Shown here: piece by piece, positions 13,535 to 20,673 of the stretch
Layout: every line of letters starts with the position of its first letter
How positions within the stretch are numbered: the first letter of the stretch is position 1
NCBI GenBank assembly: GCA_036172265.1
Contig: JASFBA010000081.1
Span: 1 to 20,792 of the forward strand
Length of the DNA: 20,792 nucleotides
From: JASFBA01 sp036172265
GTDB taxonomy: Bacteria > Chloroflexota > Chloroflexia > DTKN01
Reading direction: 5' to 3'
Notes under the pieces: generated by a model
Databases searched by the model: none
Seen by the model: the letters and a program-made list of their open reading frames with translations, nothing else
What the model was told of the DNA's origin: nothing
Translations under genes and position numbers: made by a program

Positions 13535-14287
13535 TTAGAGTTCCCAGCGGCGCATCTCTTCCAAGAAGCGGTGTTCAGTAAGGTCTAGGTGCAAGGGGGT
13601 AATGGAGATGTAGCCGGTGGCCAGAGCGGCCAGGTCGGTGCCGGGGATGAGTTCTCCGGTGGGTGGAGGGCCGCCCAGGCGATAGCGACGCACCCCTTCC
13701 TTCTCCTCGAGGAGTTCCCACTCATCGCGGTAGATGCGCCGGCCCAGGCGGGTCATGGCCACGCCCCGTATCTCCTCGGCCGGTCGGTTGGGCACATTGA
13801 CGTTCAGGAGCACGCCTGGGGGAAGCCCCCGCCGGACCACCTCGAGGACCAGCCGCCGAGCGAAGGAGGCGGCGAAGGAAAAATCCCAGTTCTCGTAGCC
13901 GTCCAGGGAGATGGCGATGGCCGGAACGCCGAAGAGCACGGCCTCCATCGCGGCGGCGACCGTGCCGGAGTAGGTCACGTCGGAACCGACGTTGGGGCCG
14001 CGGTTGATGCCCGAGACTACCAGGTCCGGCCGGCGGGGGAGGAGCCCCATCAGGGCCAGGGCCACGCAGTCGGAGGGGGTGCCGTTGCTGATCTGGACGG
14101 AGGAACCGTCGGCCAGATGGAGGGTACGCACGGTGAGCGGCTCGTTCAGGAGGCGGCTGTGGCCGGCCGCGCTCCAGTTGCGGTCGGGAGCAAATACGGC
14201 TACCTCGGCCACTTCCTCCAGAGAGCGCTTCAGGACCAGCAGGCCCGCACTCTGCACCCCGTCGTCGTTGGTGAGCAAAAGGTACAT
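13535..14287 (-). CDS. surE: 5'/3'-nucleotidase SurE
   Basis: SurE is a metal-dependent nucleoside monophosphate phosphatase linked to survival in stationary phase and stress. The 250-residue protein shows the four metal-site positions of the family: D8 and D9 in LLTNDDG, S39 in RNWSAAGHS, and N95 in VSGINRGPN. Other conserved blocks are GTPSDCV (69-75), YSGTVAAAMEA (106-116) and LLNVNVPN. Length is normal. I chose the ATG at 14287 because the protein then starts MYLLLTNDDG, as in the family, with AAGGG about eight bases upstream; a longer frame to 14326 adds residues without family support. It is transcribed away from the S1-clpC genes and towards the ABC cluster. Confidence 0.96.
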   Translation of the reverse strand: MYLLLTNDDGVQSAGLLVLKRSLEEVAEVAVFAPDRNWSAAGHSRLLNEPLTVRTLHLADGSSVQISNGTPSDCVALALMGLLPRRPDLVVSGINRGPNVGSDVTYSGTVAAAMEAVLFGVPAIAISLDGYENWDFSFAASFARRLVLEVVRRGLPPGVLLNVNVPNRPAEEIRGVAMTRLGRRIYRDEWELLEEKEGVRRYRLGGPPPTGELIPGTDLAALATGYISITPLHLDLTEHRFLEEMRRWEL

Positions 14288-14336
14288 CCCGGAGCCCTTT
14301 CGTAAAATGTAACCGCTCAGCCTCATGCCGAATTCG

Positions 14337-14429
14337 CCGCAGAGACGTGGAGAAGGCCGAGATTTTTTGACGCTTTTCCCAGACCGGTCGGCCCTTCGCT
14401 AAAAAGCAGGTCGGACTCCGTTTCTGCGG
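14337..14429 (-). promoter_or_regulatory. Structured 5' leader of surE (nested inverted repeats)
   Basis: Within the predicted surE leader, ccgcaga (14337-14343) can pair with tctgcgg (14423-14429). Inside it, ggccga (14355-14360) can pair with tcggcc (14388-14393). This gives a long nested stem in a leader of about 170 bases. It does not match a riboswitch that I recognise. It could equally be an old repeat copy caught in the leader. Confidence 0.35.
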
Positions 14430-14465
14430 TGAATAGTTGCTGTTCCCGTCTTCACAGGTGGTCTT

Positions 14466-14494
14466 ATCGTAGTCCATCCACCGCTTTTTGTCAA
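14466..14494 (-). promoter_or_regulatory. Sigma70-type promoter for surE
   Basis: On the minus strand a consensus -35 TTGACA (14494-14489) is followed by exactly 17 bases and a -10 TACGAT (14471-14466; four of six). The predicted start near 14459 leaves a leader of about 170 bases before the surE ATG. Confidence 0.6.
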
Positions 14495-14529
14495 GAGGCG
14501 TTTTGCCGTGGGGTGTATATCTGTAGTTG

Positions 14530-14765
14530 GGCATCCTCGATTCGTCCGATTCAAGCCTATTTACGCGGACGCAGGATGCCACGCTTGCACAGCCTTAACC
14601 GGCGTCAAAGCCCCCTGTGGAGGTGGGGTGACCCCGCCCCTACGAAAACATGTATCCTTTTGCCGTGTTTACGGACAAGCGAAGGCAGTGCCGGGTAGAT
14701 GAAGGCAGAGCCTTCGCCTACCCGATGGGGATTTTCGGATGGACGGGTGTGTCCCAAAATTTGTC
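14530..14765. repeat. Cluster of four palindromic or dispersed intergenic elements
   Basis: Four separate elements stand in a row between the divergent surE and S1 promoters. (a) A hairpin has arms ggcatcct (14530-14537) and aggatgcc (14573-14580) plus inner arms cgtccg (14543-14548) and cggacg (14566-14571). (b) A palindrome has arms 14617-14629 and 14631-14643, with the core ggggtgacccc. (c) A strong hairpin has arms 14693-14706 and 14710-14723, 12 of 14 paired, with loop aga. (d) An inverted copy of the dispersed motif lies at 14745-14765. There is no credible gene in this stretch. Confidence 0.6.
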
Positions 14766-14772
14766 TGGGCGT

Positions 14773-14801
14773 TTGCGTTCTGGCCGAAAATCCCGTATAA
14801 T
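14773..14801 (+). promoter_or_regulatory. Sigma70-type promoter for the S1-clpC operon
   Basis: A perfect -10 TATAAT (14796-14801) lies 17 bases after a weak -35 TTGCGT (14773-14778). The predicted transcript start is near 14808, giving a leader of about 60 bases before the S1-protein ATG. It begins directly after the inverted copy of the dispersed motif. Confidence 0.7.
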
Positions 14802-14815
14802 GAAAAGTAGCAGGA

Positions 14816-14839
14816 CCTTTCCGCCAGGAAAAGGCCTGG
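14816..14839 (+). promoter_or_regulatory. Mutually exclusive small hairpins in the S1 leader
   Basis: Segment cctttcc (14816-14822) can pair with ggaaaagg (14827-14834, one bulge). Alternatively ccagg (14824-14828) can pair with cctgg (14835-14839). The two foldings share bases and cannot coexist. The GAGGAG ribosome site follows at 14854-14859. A regulatory role is speculative. Confidence 0.25.
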
Positions 14840-14866
14840 GCCAAAACTTCTTTGAGGAGCAGCGTT

Positions 14867-16108
14867 ATGGAAGAAAGCATCCATACCGAGGGAATTGAAC
14901 CGACCCGGGAACGTGACCATTCGCCAGAAGCCACTGTTTGTAGCGGGGGGCTTGCCGGAACGGCCGCCTCTGAGCCTAGCAGTGAAGAGGTCTGGATGCG
15001 GATGCTGGAAGACCCCAATTATACTTACTCCGCCCCAGATTATGGGGACATCGTCGAGGGCATCGTTACGGAGATCGGCCAGGACGAGATTCTGGTGGAC
15101 ATTGGGGCCAAATCCGAGGGCGTGGTGCCCGGCCGTGAGTTTCGCAAGGCCGCCCAGGCCGGGGAACTGGAGAGCCTGAAGGTCGGCTCTCCCGTCCTGG
15201 TCTTTGTCCTGCGGGGCGAAGATGAAGAGGGTCGGGCCCTCCTTTCCATTGACCGGGCGCGCCATGAGAAAAGTTGGCGTTGGCTGGAGGAAATCCACCA
15301 CGCGGGCAAGTTGATCGAGGCCACCGTAGATGGCTATAACAAAGGGGGACTGCTGGTCAACTTGCGCGGCGTACGGGGCTTTGTCCCCATCTCCCAGATC
15401 GCCGGGATGGGAGGCCGGAGAAACCAACCCTCGGAGGTGATGGCCCAGATGGTGGGACAGACCCTCTTGCTGAAGGTGATCGAACTCGACCGCCGACGCA
15501 ACCGTTTGGTCCTCTCTCAGCGTCAGGCCCTGCAGGGGTATCGGCAGATGCGCAAGGAGGAACTCCTGGAGACGCTGAAGGTGGGCAAAATCTACCACGG
15601 CGTGGTCAGCAGCATCTGCAACTTCGGTGTCTTTGTGGACCTGGGCGGCGCCGACGGTCTGATCCACCTCTCTGAACTCTCCTGGGGGCGGGTGGACGAC
15701 CCCAACGAGGTCGTCCAGGTCGGCCAGGAGGTAGAGGTCTATGTCCTGGGAGTGGACCGCGAGCGCAAACGCATCGCCCTGAGCCTCCGGCGTACCCAGC
15801 CAGAGCCCTGGGAAACGATCGCCGAACGGTATCAACTGGGGCAATTGGTTCAGGGCAGGGTCACCCAACTGGCCCCTTTCGGAGCCTTTGTTCAGATCGA
15901 GGATGGTGTCGAGGGGCTGGTACACCTTTCGGAACTTTCCGACACCCCGATATCCCATCCCCGTGAGGTGGTCCAGGAGGGGGATAGGGTGACGCTGCGG
16001 GTGATTCGGATTGACCCCGCCCACCGCCGCATCGGCCTGAGTCTGCGTCGGGCCCAGCACGATATGGGAGACAAGGTCGCGGAGACAGGACCTGGACAGG
16101 CCGGATAG
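14867..16108 (+). CDS. rpsA: S1 RNA-binding domain protein, ribosomal protein S1-like (four S1 domains)
   Basis: The 413-residue protein has an unconserved acidic N-terminus of about 55 residues followed by four S1 OB-fold domains at about 58-129, 144-218, 238-308 and 325-395. The third and fourth show the classic pattern: FGVFVDLGGADGLIHLSEL and FGAFVQIEDGVEGLVHLSEL, each ending in ISLSLRR-like strands. Ribosomal S1 tethers mRNA to the 30S subunit; four-domain forms are usual outside Proteobacteria, where six is normal. I chose the ATG at 14867 because GAGGAG lies seven bases upstream; a TTG at 14852 would precede that site. clpC follows after 39 bases on the same strand, so the two are probably co-transcribed. 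A more general RNA-binding role cannot be excluded, since S1-domain proteins are hard to separate by sequence alone. Confidence 0.88.
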   Translation: MEESIHTEGIEPTRERDHSPEATVCSGGLAGTAASEPSSEEVWMRMLEDPNYTYSAPDYGDIVEGIVTEIGQDEILVDIGAKSEGVVPGREFRKAAQAGELESLKVGSPVLVFVLRGEDEEGRALLSIDRARHEKSWRWLEEIHHAGKLIEATVDGYNKGGLLVNLRGVRGFVPISQIAGMGGRRNQPSEVMAQMVGQTLLLKVIELDRRRNRLVLSQRQALQGYRQMRKEELLETLKVGKIYHGVVSSICNFGVFVDLGGADGLIHLSELSWGRVDDPNEVVQVGQEVEVYVLGVDRERKRIALSLRRTQPEPWETIAERYQLGQLVQGRVTQLAPFGAFVQIEDGVEGLVHLSELSDTPISHPREVVQEGDRVTLRVIRIDPAHRRIGLSLRRAQHDMGDKVAETGPGQAG

Positions 16109-16147
16109 GCGCTGGTAAGAGTCCCCGGGTCACCGAGGAGGACACGA

Positions 16148-18640
16148 ATGGGCAATCCATTGGAGCGATTTACCGAACGTGCCAGACGGGTATTGAGCCT
16201 GGCCCAGGAAGAGGCCAGCGCCCTCAACCATCGCTACATCGGCACTGAGCACATCTTGTTGGGTCTCATTCGGGAAGGTGAAGGCACGGCGGCCCGTGTT
16301 CTGGCCGAGATGGGGGTGAACGCGAAGAAGGTGCGCGAGGCCATCGAACTCCTGGTGGGCCGTCCGGAACGCTCTTCCTCCCACGAGCGGGAATTGACGC
16401 TTCAGGCCAAAAAGGCGCTGGAGTACGCGATGGAGGAGGCCCGTCGCCTCAGCCACAGTTACATCGGCACGGAGCACCTCCTTCTGGGCATCCTGCGGGG
16501 ACAGGACAATGTGGCCACCACCATTCTGGATAACGTTGGGGCCAATCCCAACAAGGTACGGGAACGCCTCCTGCAGGTCCTGCAGGAGGTTCCTGCCACC
16601 GTAGCCGCTCCGGCGGCCAAACAGAGCAAGACCCCTTATATTGATGCTCTGGGGTTGGACCTGACCGAGGCGGCCCGGGCTGGCCGGCTGGACCCGGTTA
16701 TCGGCCGCGAGACCGAGATCGAACGGGTCATCCAGATCCTCTCTCGCCGCACCAAGAACAACCCGGCGCTGGTGGGCGATCCCGGGGTGGGCAAGACCGC
16801 CATCGTCGAGGGGCTGGCCCAGCGCATCGTCCGCGGCGAGGTACCCGAACCCCTCCTGAACAAGCGCCTTCTGGCCCTGGATATGGGGGCCGTGGTTGCC
16901 GGGACCAAGTACCGAGGCCAGTTCGAGGAACGCCTGAAGCGGGTGGTGGACGAGATTCGGGAAACCGGGAGCATCCTTTTCATCGACGAATTCCATACCA
17001 TCATCGGGGCCGGCGGGGCGGAAGGCAGCCTGGACGCGGCCAACATCCTTAAGCCGGCCCTCTCCCGCGGCCAGATTCAGTGCATTGGGGCCACCACCTT
17101 GGACGACTACCGCAAGTACATCGAGCGCGACGCTGCCCTGGAACGGCGTTTCCAGCCGGTCTATGTGAACGAACCTTCGGTAGAGGAAACGATCCACATC
17201 CTCCGCGGCATTGCCCCCCGCTACGAAGACTTCCACCAGGTCAAAATCAGCGACGAGGCCCTGATCGCCGCCGCACGGCTCTCCGCCCGCTATATCAGCG
17301 ATCGGCATCTGCCGGATAAAGCGATTGACCTGATGGACGAAGCGGCTGCCCGCGTGCGTATGTACCGGATCGGCACCTCCTCTCCGCTGCGCCAGGTCCT
17401 GCAGGAACTGGAAACGCTGCGCCGACGCAAGGACACCGCCGTGGAGCAGCAGGACTTTGAGCAGGCCATTGCCCTGCGGGAAGAGGAAAACCGTTTGCTG
17501 GCCCGTATCGAGGAACTGCGCCGGGGCCAATCTATGGAATCCCGCCCGGTGGTCTCCGCCGAGGACATCGCTGAGGTAGCCTCAATGTGGACAGGCATTC
17601 CCATGACCCGCCTGGCCCAGGAGGAGTCGGCTCGCCTGGTGCGTATGGAGGAGGAGTTGCACAAGCGCATCGTCGGCCAGGACGAGGCCATCCAGATCGT
17701 CTCCCGGGCCATCCGGCGGGCACGAGCCGGCCTCAAAGACCCCTGCCGGCCGATCGGATCCTTTATCTTCCTTGGCCCCACCGGCGTGGGCAAGAGCGAA
17801 CTGGCCCGTGCCCTGGCCGAGTTCCTCTTCGGCACCGAGAATGCCCTGATCAAACTGGATATGTCCGAGTTTATGGAGCGCCATACCGCCGCCCGGCTGG
17901 TCGGCGCTCCTCCCGGCTACATCGGCTACGGCGAGGGAGGACAACTCACCGATGCCGTGCGCAACCGCCCCTACAGCGTCGTCCTTCTGGACGAGATCGA
18001 AAAGGCCCACCCCGATGTCTTCAACCTCCTCCTGCAACTGATGGAAGACGGCTGCCTGACCGATGCCAAGGGACGCAAGGTGGACTTTCGCAACGTCGTC
18101 CTGGTAATGACCTCCAACGTGGCCGCCGAGAAAATTATCCGCGGCTCTACCTGGGGCTTTTCCTCGCGCAGCGATCAGAGGGCAGTGGAACTTCGCGAGT
18201 ACGAGGCGATGAAGGAGAAGGTGCTGGCCGAACTGAAGGACCTCTTCCGCCCCGAATTCCTCAACCGCGTGGACGCCATCGTCGTCTTCCATGCCCTCAA
18301 CCCCGACCATATCCGTCAGATCGCCCGGCTGCAACTGCGCCGGGTCGAGGAGCAGTTGCGCGAGGTCGGCTTTACCCTGGAAGTTACCGATGCGGCGGTG
18401 AACCTGCTGGCCCAACGCGGTTTCGACAGCGCCTTTGGCGCCCGACCACTCAAGCGGGTCATCACCAACCTTCTGGAGGACCCCCTGGCCGAGGCCATTT
18501 TGCACGGCCGCTTCCGTGCCGGCGACACCATCGTCGTGGATGCTGTAGACGAGCAGATCGTCTTTCGCGCCGCCGGCGAGCCGGCCTTGGTCCCGGCGGG
18601 GGATGCCGAGGTAACCCTTCACGAAGTGGAGACGAACTAG
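16148..18640 (+). CDS. clpC: ATP-dependent Clp protease ATP-binding subunit ClpC
   Basis: ClpC is a hexameric AAA+ unfoldase that feeds proteins to ClpP. The 830 residues show the full family order. Two Clp N-terminal repeats each carry SYIGTEH-like motifs (about 5-70 and 80-145). AAA-1 has Walker A GDPGVGKT (210-217) and Walker B ILFIDE (276-281). A UVR-type coiled segment (about 426-460, QQDFEQAIALREEENRL) marks ClpC rather than ClpB or ClpA. AAA-2 has Walker A GPTGVGKS (543-550) and Walker B VVLLDE (611-616), and the D2-small domain follows. The ClpP-docking loop reads STWGFSS at 667-673, with Trp where Leu, Ile or Val is usual. The ATG has GAGGAGG six bases upstream. No ctsR, mcsA or mcsB accompany it, unlike in Firmicutes, and no CIRCE element is visible. 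Confidence 0.96.
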   Translation: MGNPLERFTERARRVLSLAQEEASALNHRYIGTEHILLGLIREGEGTAARVLAEMGVNAKKVREAIELLVGRPERSSSHERELTLQAKKALEYAMEEARRLSHSYIGTEHLLLGILRGQDNVATTILDNVGANPNKVRERLLQVLQEVPATVAAPAAKQSKTPYIDALGLDLTEAARAGRLDPVIGRETEIERVIQILSRRTKNNPALVGDPGVGKTAIVEGLAQRIVRGEVPEPLLNKRLLALDMGAVVAGTKYRGQFEERLKRVVDEIRETGSILFIDEFHTIIGAGGAEGSLDAANILKPALSRGQIQCIGATTLDDYRKYIERDAALERRFQPVYVNEPSVEETIHILRGIAPRYEDFHQVKISDEALIAAARLSARYISDRHLPDKAIDLMDEAAARVRMYRIGTSSPLRQVLQELETLRRRKDTAVEQQDFEQAIALREEENRLLARIEELRRGQSMESRPVVSAEDIAEVASMWTGIPMTRLAQEESARLVRMEEELHKRIVGQDEAIQIVSRAIRRARAGLKDPCRPIGSFIFLGPTGVGKSELARALAEFLFGTENALIKLDMSEFMERHTAARLVGAPPGYIGYGEGGQLTDAVRNRPYSVVLLDEIEKAHPDVFNLLLQLMEDGCLTDAKGRKVDFRNVVLVMTSNVAAEKIIRGSTWGFSSRSDQRAVELREYEAMKEKVLAELKDLFRPEFLNRVDAIVVFHALNPDHIRQIARLQLRRVEEQLREVGFTLEVTDAAVNLLAQRGFDSAFGARPLKRVITNLLEDPLAEAILHGRFRAGDTIVVDAVDEQIVFRAAGEPALVPAGDAEVTLHEVETN

Positions 18641-18736
18641 CCGGCCGGGAAATCCCGTCCCTCCGGGCTGAAAACGCGGGTTGGGCAGTAAATCGGGGAA
18701 GAGGATATATTTGCCCCTTGCCCGTCCACAACGAAT

Positions 18737-18765
18737 TTGACGAAACCAGGCGGGAATGGTAGACT
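18737..18765 (+). promoter_or_regulatory. Promoter of the GlmS-like gene, extended -10
   Basis: The -35 TTGACG (18737-18742; five of six) is followed by 17 bases and -10 TAGACT (18760-18765; four of six). It is preceded by TGG, which makes an extended -10. The predicted start near 18772 lies only about 14 bases before the ATG at 18786, just enough to include the AAGGAGG ribosome site. The transcript leader would therefore be unusually short. Confidence 0.6.
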
Positions 18766-18785
18766 ATAGCGGAAAGGAGGCCGGT

Positions 18786-20573
18786 ATGTGCGGCATCTTT
18801 GGCATCGTTACCGACCATCGGCGGACACTGGGGCCGATCCTTATCGAGGCCGGCCGGCGCCTCTCCTACCGGGGCTATGATTCGGTCGGCTGTGCCACCT
18901 TAGACGACGACGGCATTGACCTGCGCAAGGATGTGGGCCGGGTAGATGAGGTCGCCGAACGGTTAAATCTGGCCGAGATGGCCGGCCGACGGGGCATCCT
19001 CCAACTCCGCTGGGCCACCTTCGGCGCTCCCTCCCAGGCCAACGCCCAACCGCACCTGGATTCGGACGGCGACCTGGTCGGCGCTCACAACGGCAACGTG
19101 GTCAACAACGTCGAACTGCGCCTGGAGTTTATGGCGGAGGGGATGATCGTCCGTTCCACCAATGACGGCGAATCGTGCGTCCACGCCGTAGAACGCTACG
19201 TGAACCGGGGCTACGATATGGTGGAAGCCATCCGTCGGGCCTATAACGACCTGGCCGGGGACTATGCCTTCGTCATCGGCCGGGTGGGTGAGGATTGCCT
19301 CTACGCCCTGAAGAAGGGCTCCAGCCTGGCGGTTGGCCTGGCCGATTGGGCCACCTGTGTCTCTTCCGACCTTCCCTCCATCCTGCCGCTAACCCGCCGC
19401 ATCTTGCGGGTGAAGGACGGCGAGATCGTCGTCCTCTGGCCCGATCGGGTGGAATTGCGCCGGGTGGAGGACGGCAGCCGGGTAGAACGGGAGCCGGAGT
19501 TGGTGACCGAAAGCATCGAAGAGGCCACAAAGGAGGGGTATCCCCACTTTATGCTGAAGGAAATCCATGAGCAGCCGGTGCGGGTGCGGGAACTTTTGCA
19601 CCTCCTCCAGGCCTCGCCCTTTGTAGCGCCGATGGTGGAGCGAATGGGCCGGGCCGATCACCTTTACCTGATCGGCTGCGGCAGCAGTTACCATGCCTGT
19701 CTCCTGGGGGCCATCTACCTGGGCCGACTGGCCGGCCGGCCGGCCATCCCCATCCTGGCCCCCCAGTTCATCGCCCAGTATGGCAACGCCATAGGGCCGG
19801 AGGATGTGGGGCTCTTTGTCAGCCAGAGCGGGGAGACAAAGGACGTGCTGAACGCCCTGGAGGCGGCCCGGAAGCGGGGTATGGGCCGGCTGGCCCTGGT
19901 CAACGTGCTGGGTTCCACCCTGCGCCACGAAAGCGAATGCTACCTCCCCCTGGCCTGCGGCTATGAAATCAGCGTGCCGGCCACCAAGACCTTTATGAAC
20001 CAGGCCGTGGCCTTGCTTTTCCTCGCCCTGCGAATGGGCGGCCGTTCCACCGAGGAACTGGACACCCTCCCCGACCTGCTCGAACAAACGATTGCCCTGG
20101 TGGAACCGCAGATCGCCCCGCTGGAGACGATTCTGGAAAAGCGAGATGACCTCTATTGCCTGGGCTACGGCCTGACCTACCCCATTGCCCTGGAGGGAGC
20201 CCTGAAGATGAAGGAAATTACCTACGCCCACTGTGAGGGGATGCTCTCCACCGAGTTCAAACACGGCCCCCTCTCGGCGGTGCAGGACGATTACGCCGTG
20301 CTCTTTGTGGCCGGCCCGGAGGACGTGCCCCTCCTGGTGAGCGGCATCAACGAGACGGTCTGCCGGGGCGGACGGGCCATCGCCATCGGAGAGGAAGATG
20401 TCCGGCTGCGCTCCAACGCCCACGACCTGGTGGTGGTGCCTTCGGCCGGCCCGCTCCTCAATCCCCTCTTGGCCGTGCTGCCGCTGCAACTCCTGGCCTA
20501 CCGCCTGAGCGTGGCCCGAGGCTATGACCCGGACTTTCCCCGCAACCTGAGCAAGACGCTGACGGTGGATTAG
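18786..20573 (+). CDS. GlmS-like glutamine-fructose-6-phosphate aminotransferase with divergent glutaminase motifs
   Basis: GlmS makes glucosamine-6-phosphate, the entry to peptidoglycan amino sugars. The 595-residue protein has the two-part layout: an N-terminal glutaminase (1-about 240) and two SIS isomerase domains. The start must be the ATG at 18786, since the nucleophile Cys2 must follow Met directly (MCGIFGI), and AAGGAGG lies six bases upstream. Isomerase motifs are intact: GCGSSY (297-302), SQSGET (346-351), K474 and E477 in EGALKMKE, H493 in FKHGP, and K590 in LSKTLTVD. The glutaminase keeps Cys2, R75, N102-G103 and D127. However, the usual TRWATHG reads LRWATFG (F79) and NAHPH reads NAQPH (Q88). 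It could be a true GlmS or a paralogue acting on another sugar phosphate or using ammonia. For that reason I give no symbol. Confidence 0.85.
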   Translation: MCGIFGIVTDHRRTLGPILIEAGRRLSYRGYDSVGCATLDDDGIDLRKDVGRVDEVAERLNLAEMAGRRGILQLRWATFGAPSQANAQPHLDSDGDLVGAHNGNVVNNVELRLEFMAEGMIVRSTNDGESCVHAVERYVNRGYDMVEAIRRAYNDLAGDYAFVIGRVGEDCLYALKKGSSLAVGLADWATCVSSDLPSILPLTRRILRVKDGEIVVLWPDRVELRRVEDGSRVEREPELVTESIEEATKEGYPHFMLKEIHEQPVRVRELLHLLQASPFVAPMVERMGRADHLYLIGCGSSYHACLLGAIYLGRLAGRPAIPILAPQFIAQYGNAIGPEDVGLFVSQSGETKDVLNALEAARKRGMGRLALVNVLGSTLRHESECYLPLACGYEISVPATKTFMNQAVALLFLALRMGGRSTEELDTLPDLLEQTIALVEPQIAPLETILEKRDDLYCLGYGLTYPIALEGALKMKEITYAHCEGMLSTEFKHGPLSAVQDDYAVLFVAGPEDVPLLVSGINETVCRGGRAIAIGEEDVRLRSNAHDLVVVPSAGPLLNPLLAVLPLQLLAYRLSVARGYDPDFPRNLSKTLTVD

Positions 20574-20594
20574 CAGGGAATAGGGGGACAGGGA

Positions 20595-20664
20595 GCCGGG
20601 AGGGCGAGTCTCCGGCCAAGCCGGGAGGGTTTCGGCCGAGCCGGGAGGGCAAGGCTCCGGCCGA
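20595..20664. repeat. Three tandem copies of a GCCGGGAGGG repeat
   Basis: Three adjacent units begin gccgggaggg and end tc(t)cggcc(a/g)a: 20595-20619 (25 bases), 20620-20639 (20 bases) and 20640-20664 (25 bases). The middle copy lacks five bases. Each unit can form a short GCCGG/CCGGC stem. They lie between the convergent GlmS-like gene and the minus-strand gene at the right edge, where transcripts from both sides should end. Confidence 0.65.
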
Positions 20665-20673
20665 GATAGGGGA

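Noticed and set aside
14669..16060. Minus-strand open frame opposite the S1 protein gene
   Set aside because: The plus-strand frame carries four S1 domains, a promoter and a ribosome site; the antisense frame has none of these.
16130..17530. Long minus-strand open frame opposite clpC
   Set aside because: ClpC on the plus strand is unmistakable; the antisense frame has no family motifs and follows from codon bias.
18641..18736. Intrinsic terminator or glmS ribozyme between clpC and the GlmS-like gene
   Set aside because: Only short GC stems (cggga/tcccg) without a T-run are seen, and the gap is too short before the promoter for a ribozyme in the leader.
20595..20664. Possible CRISPR-like array
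   Set aside because: The units are directly adjacent with no unique spacers of constant length, and there are no cas genes.
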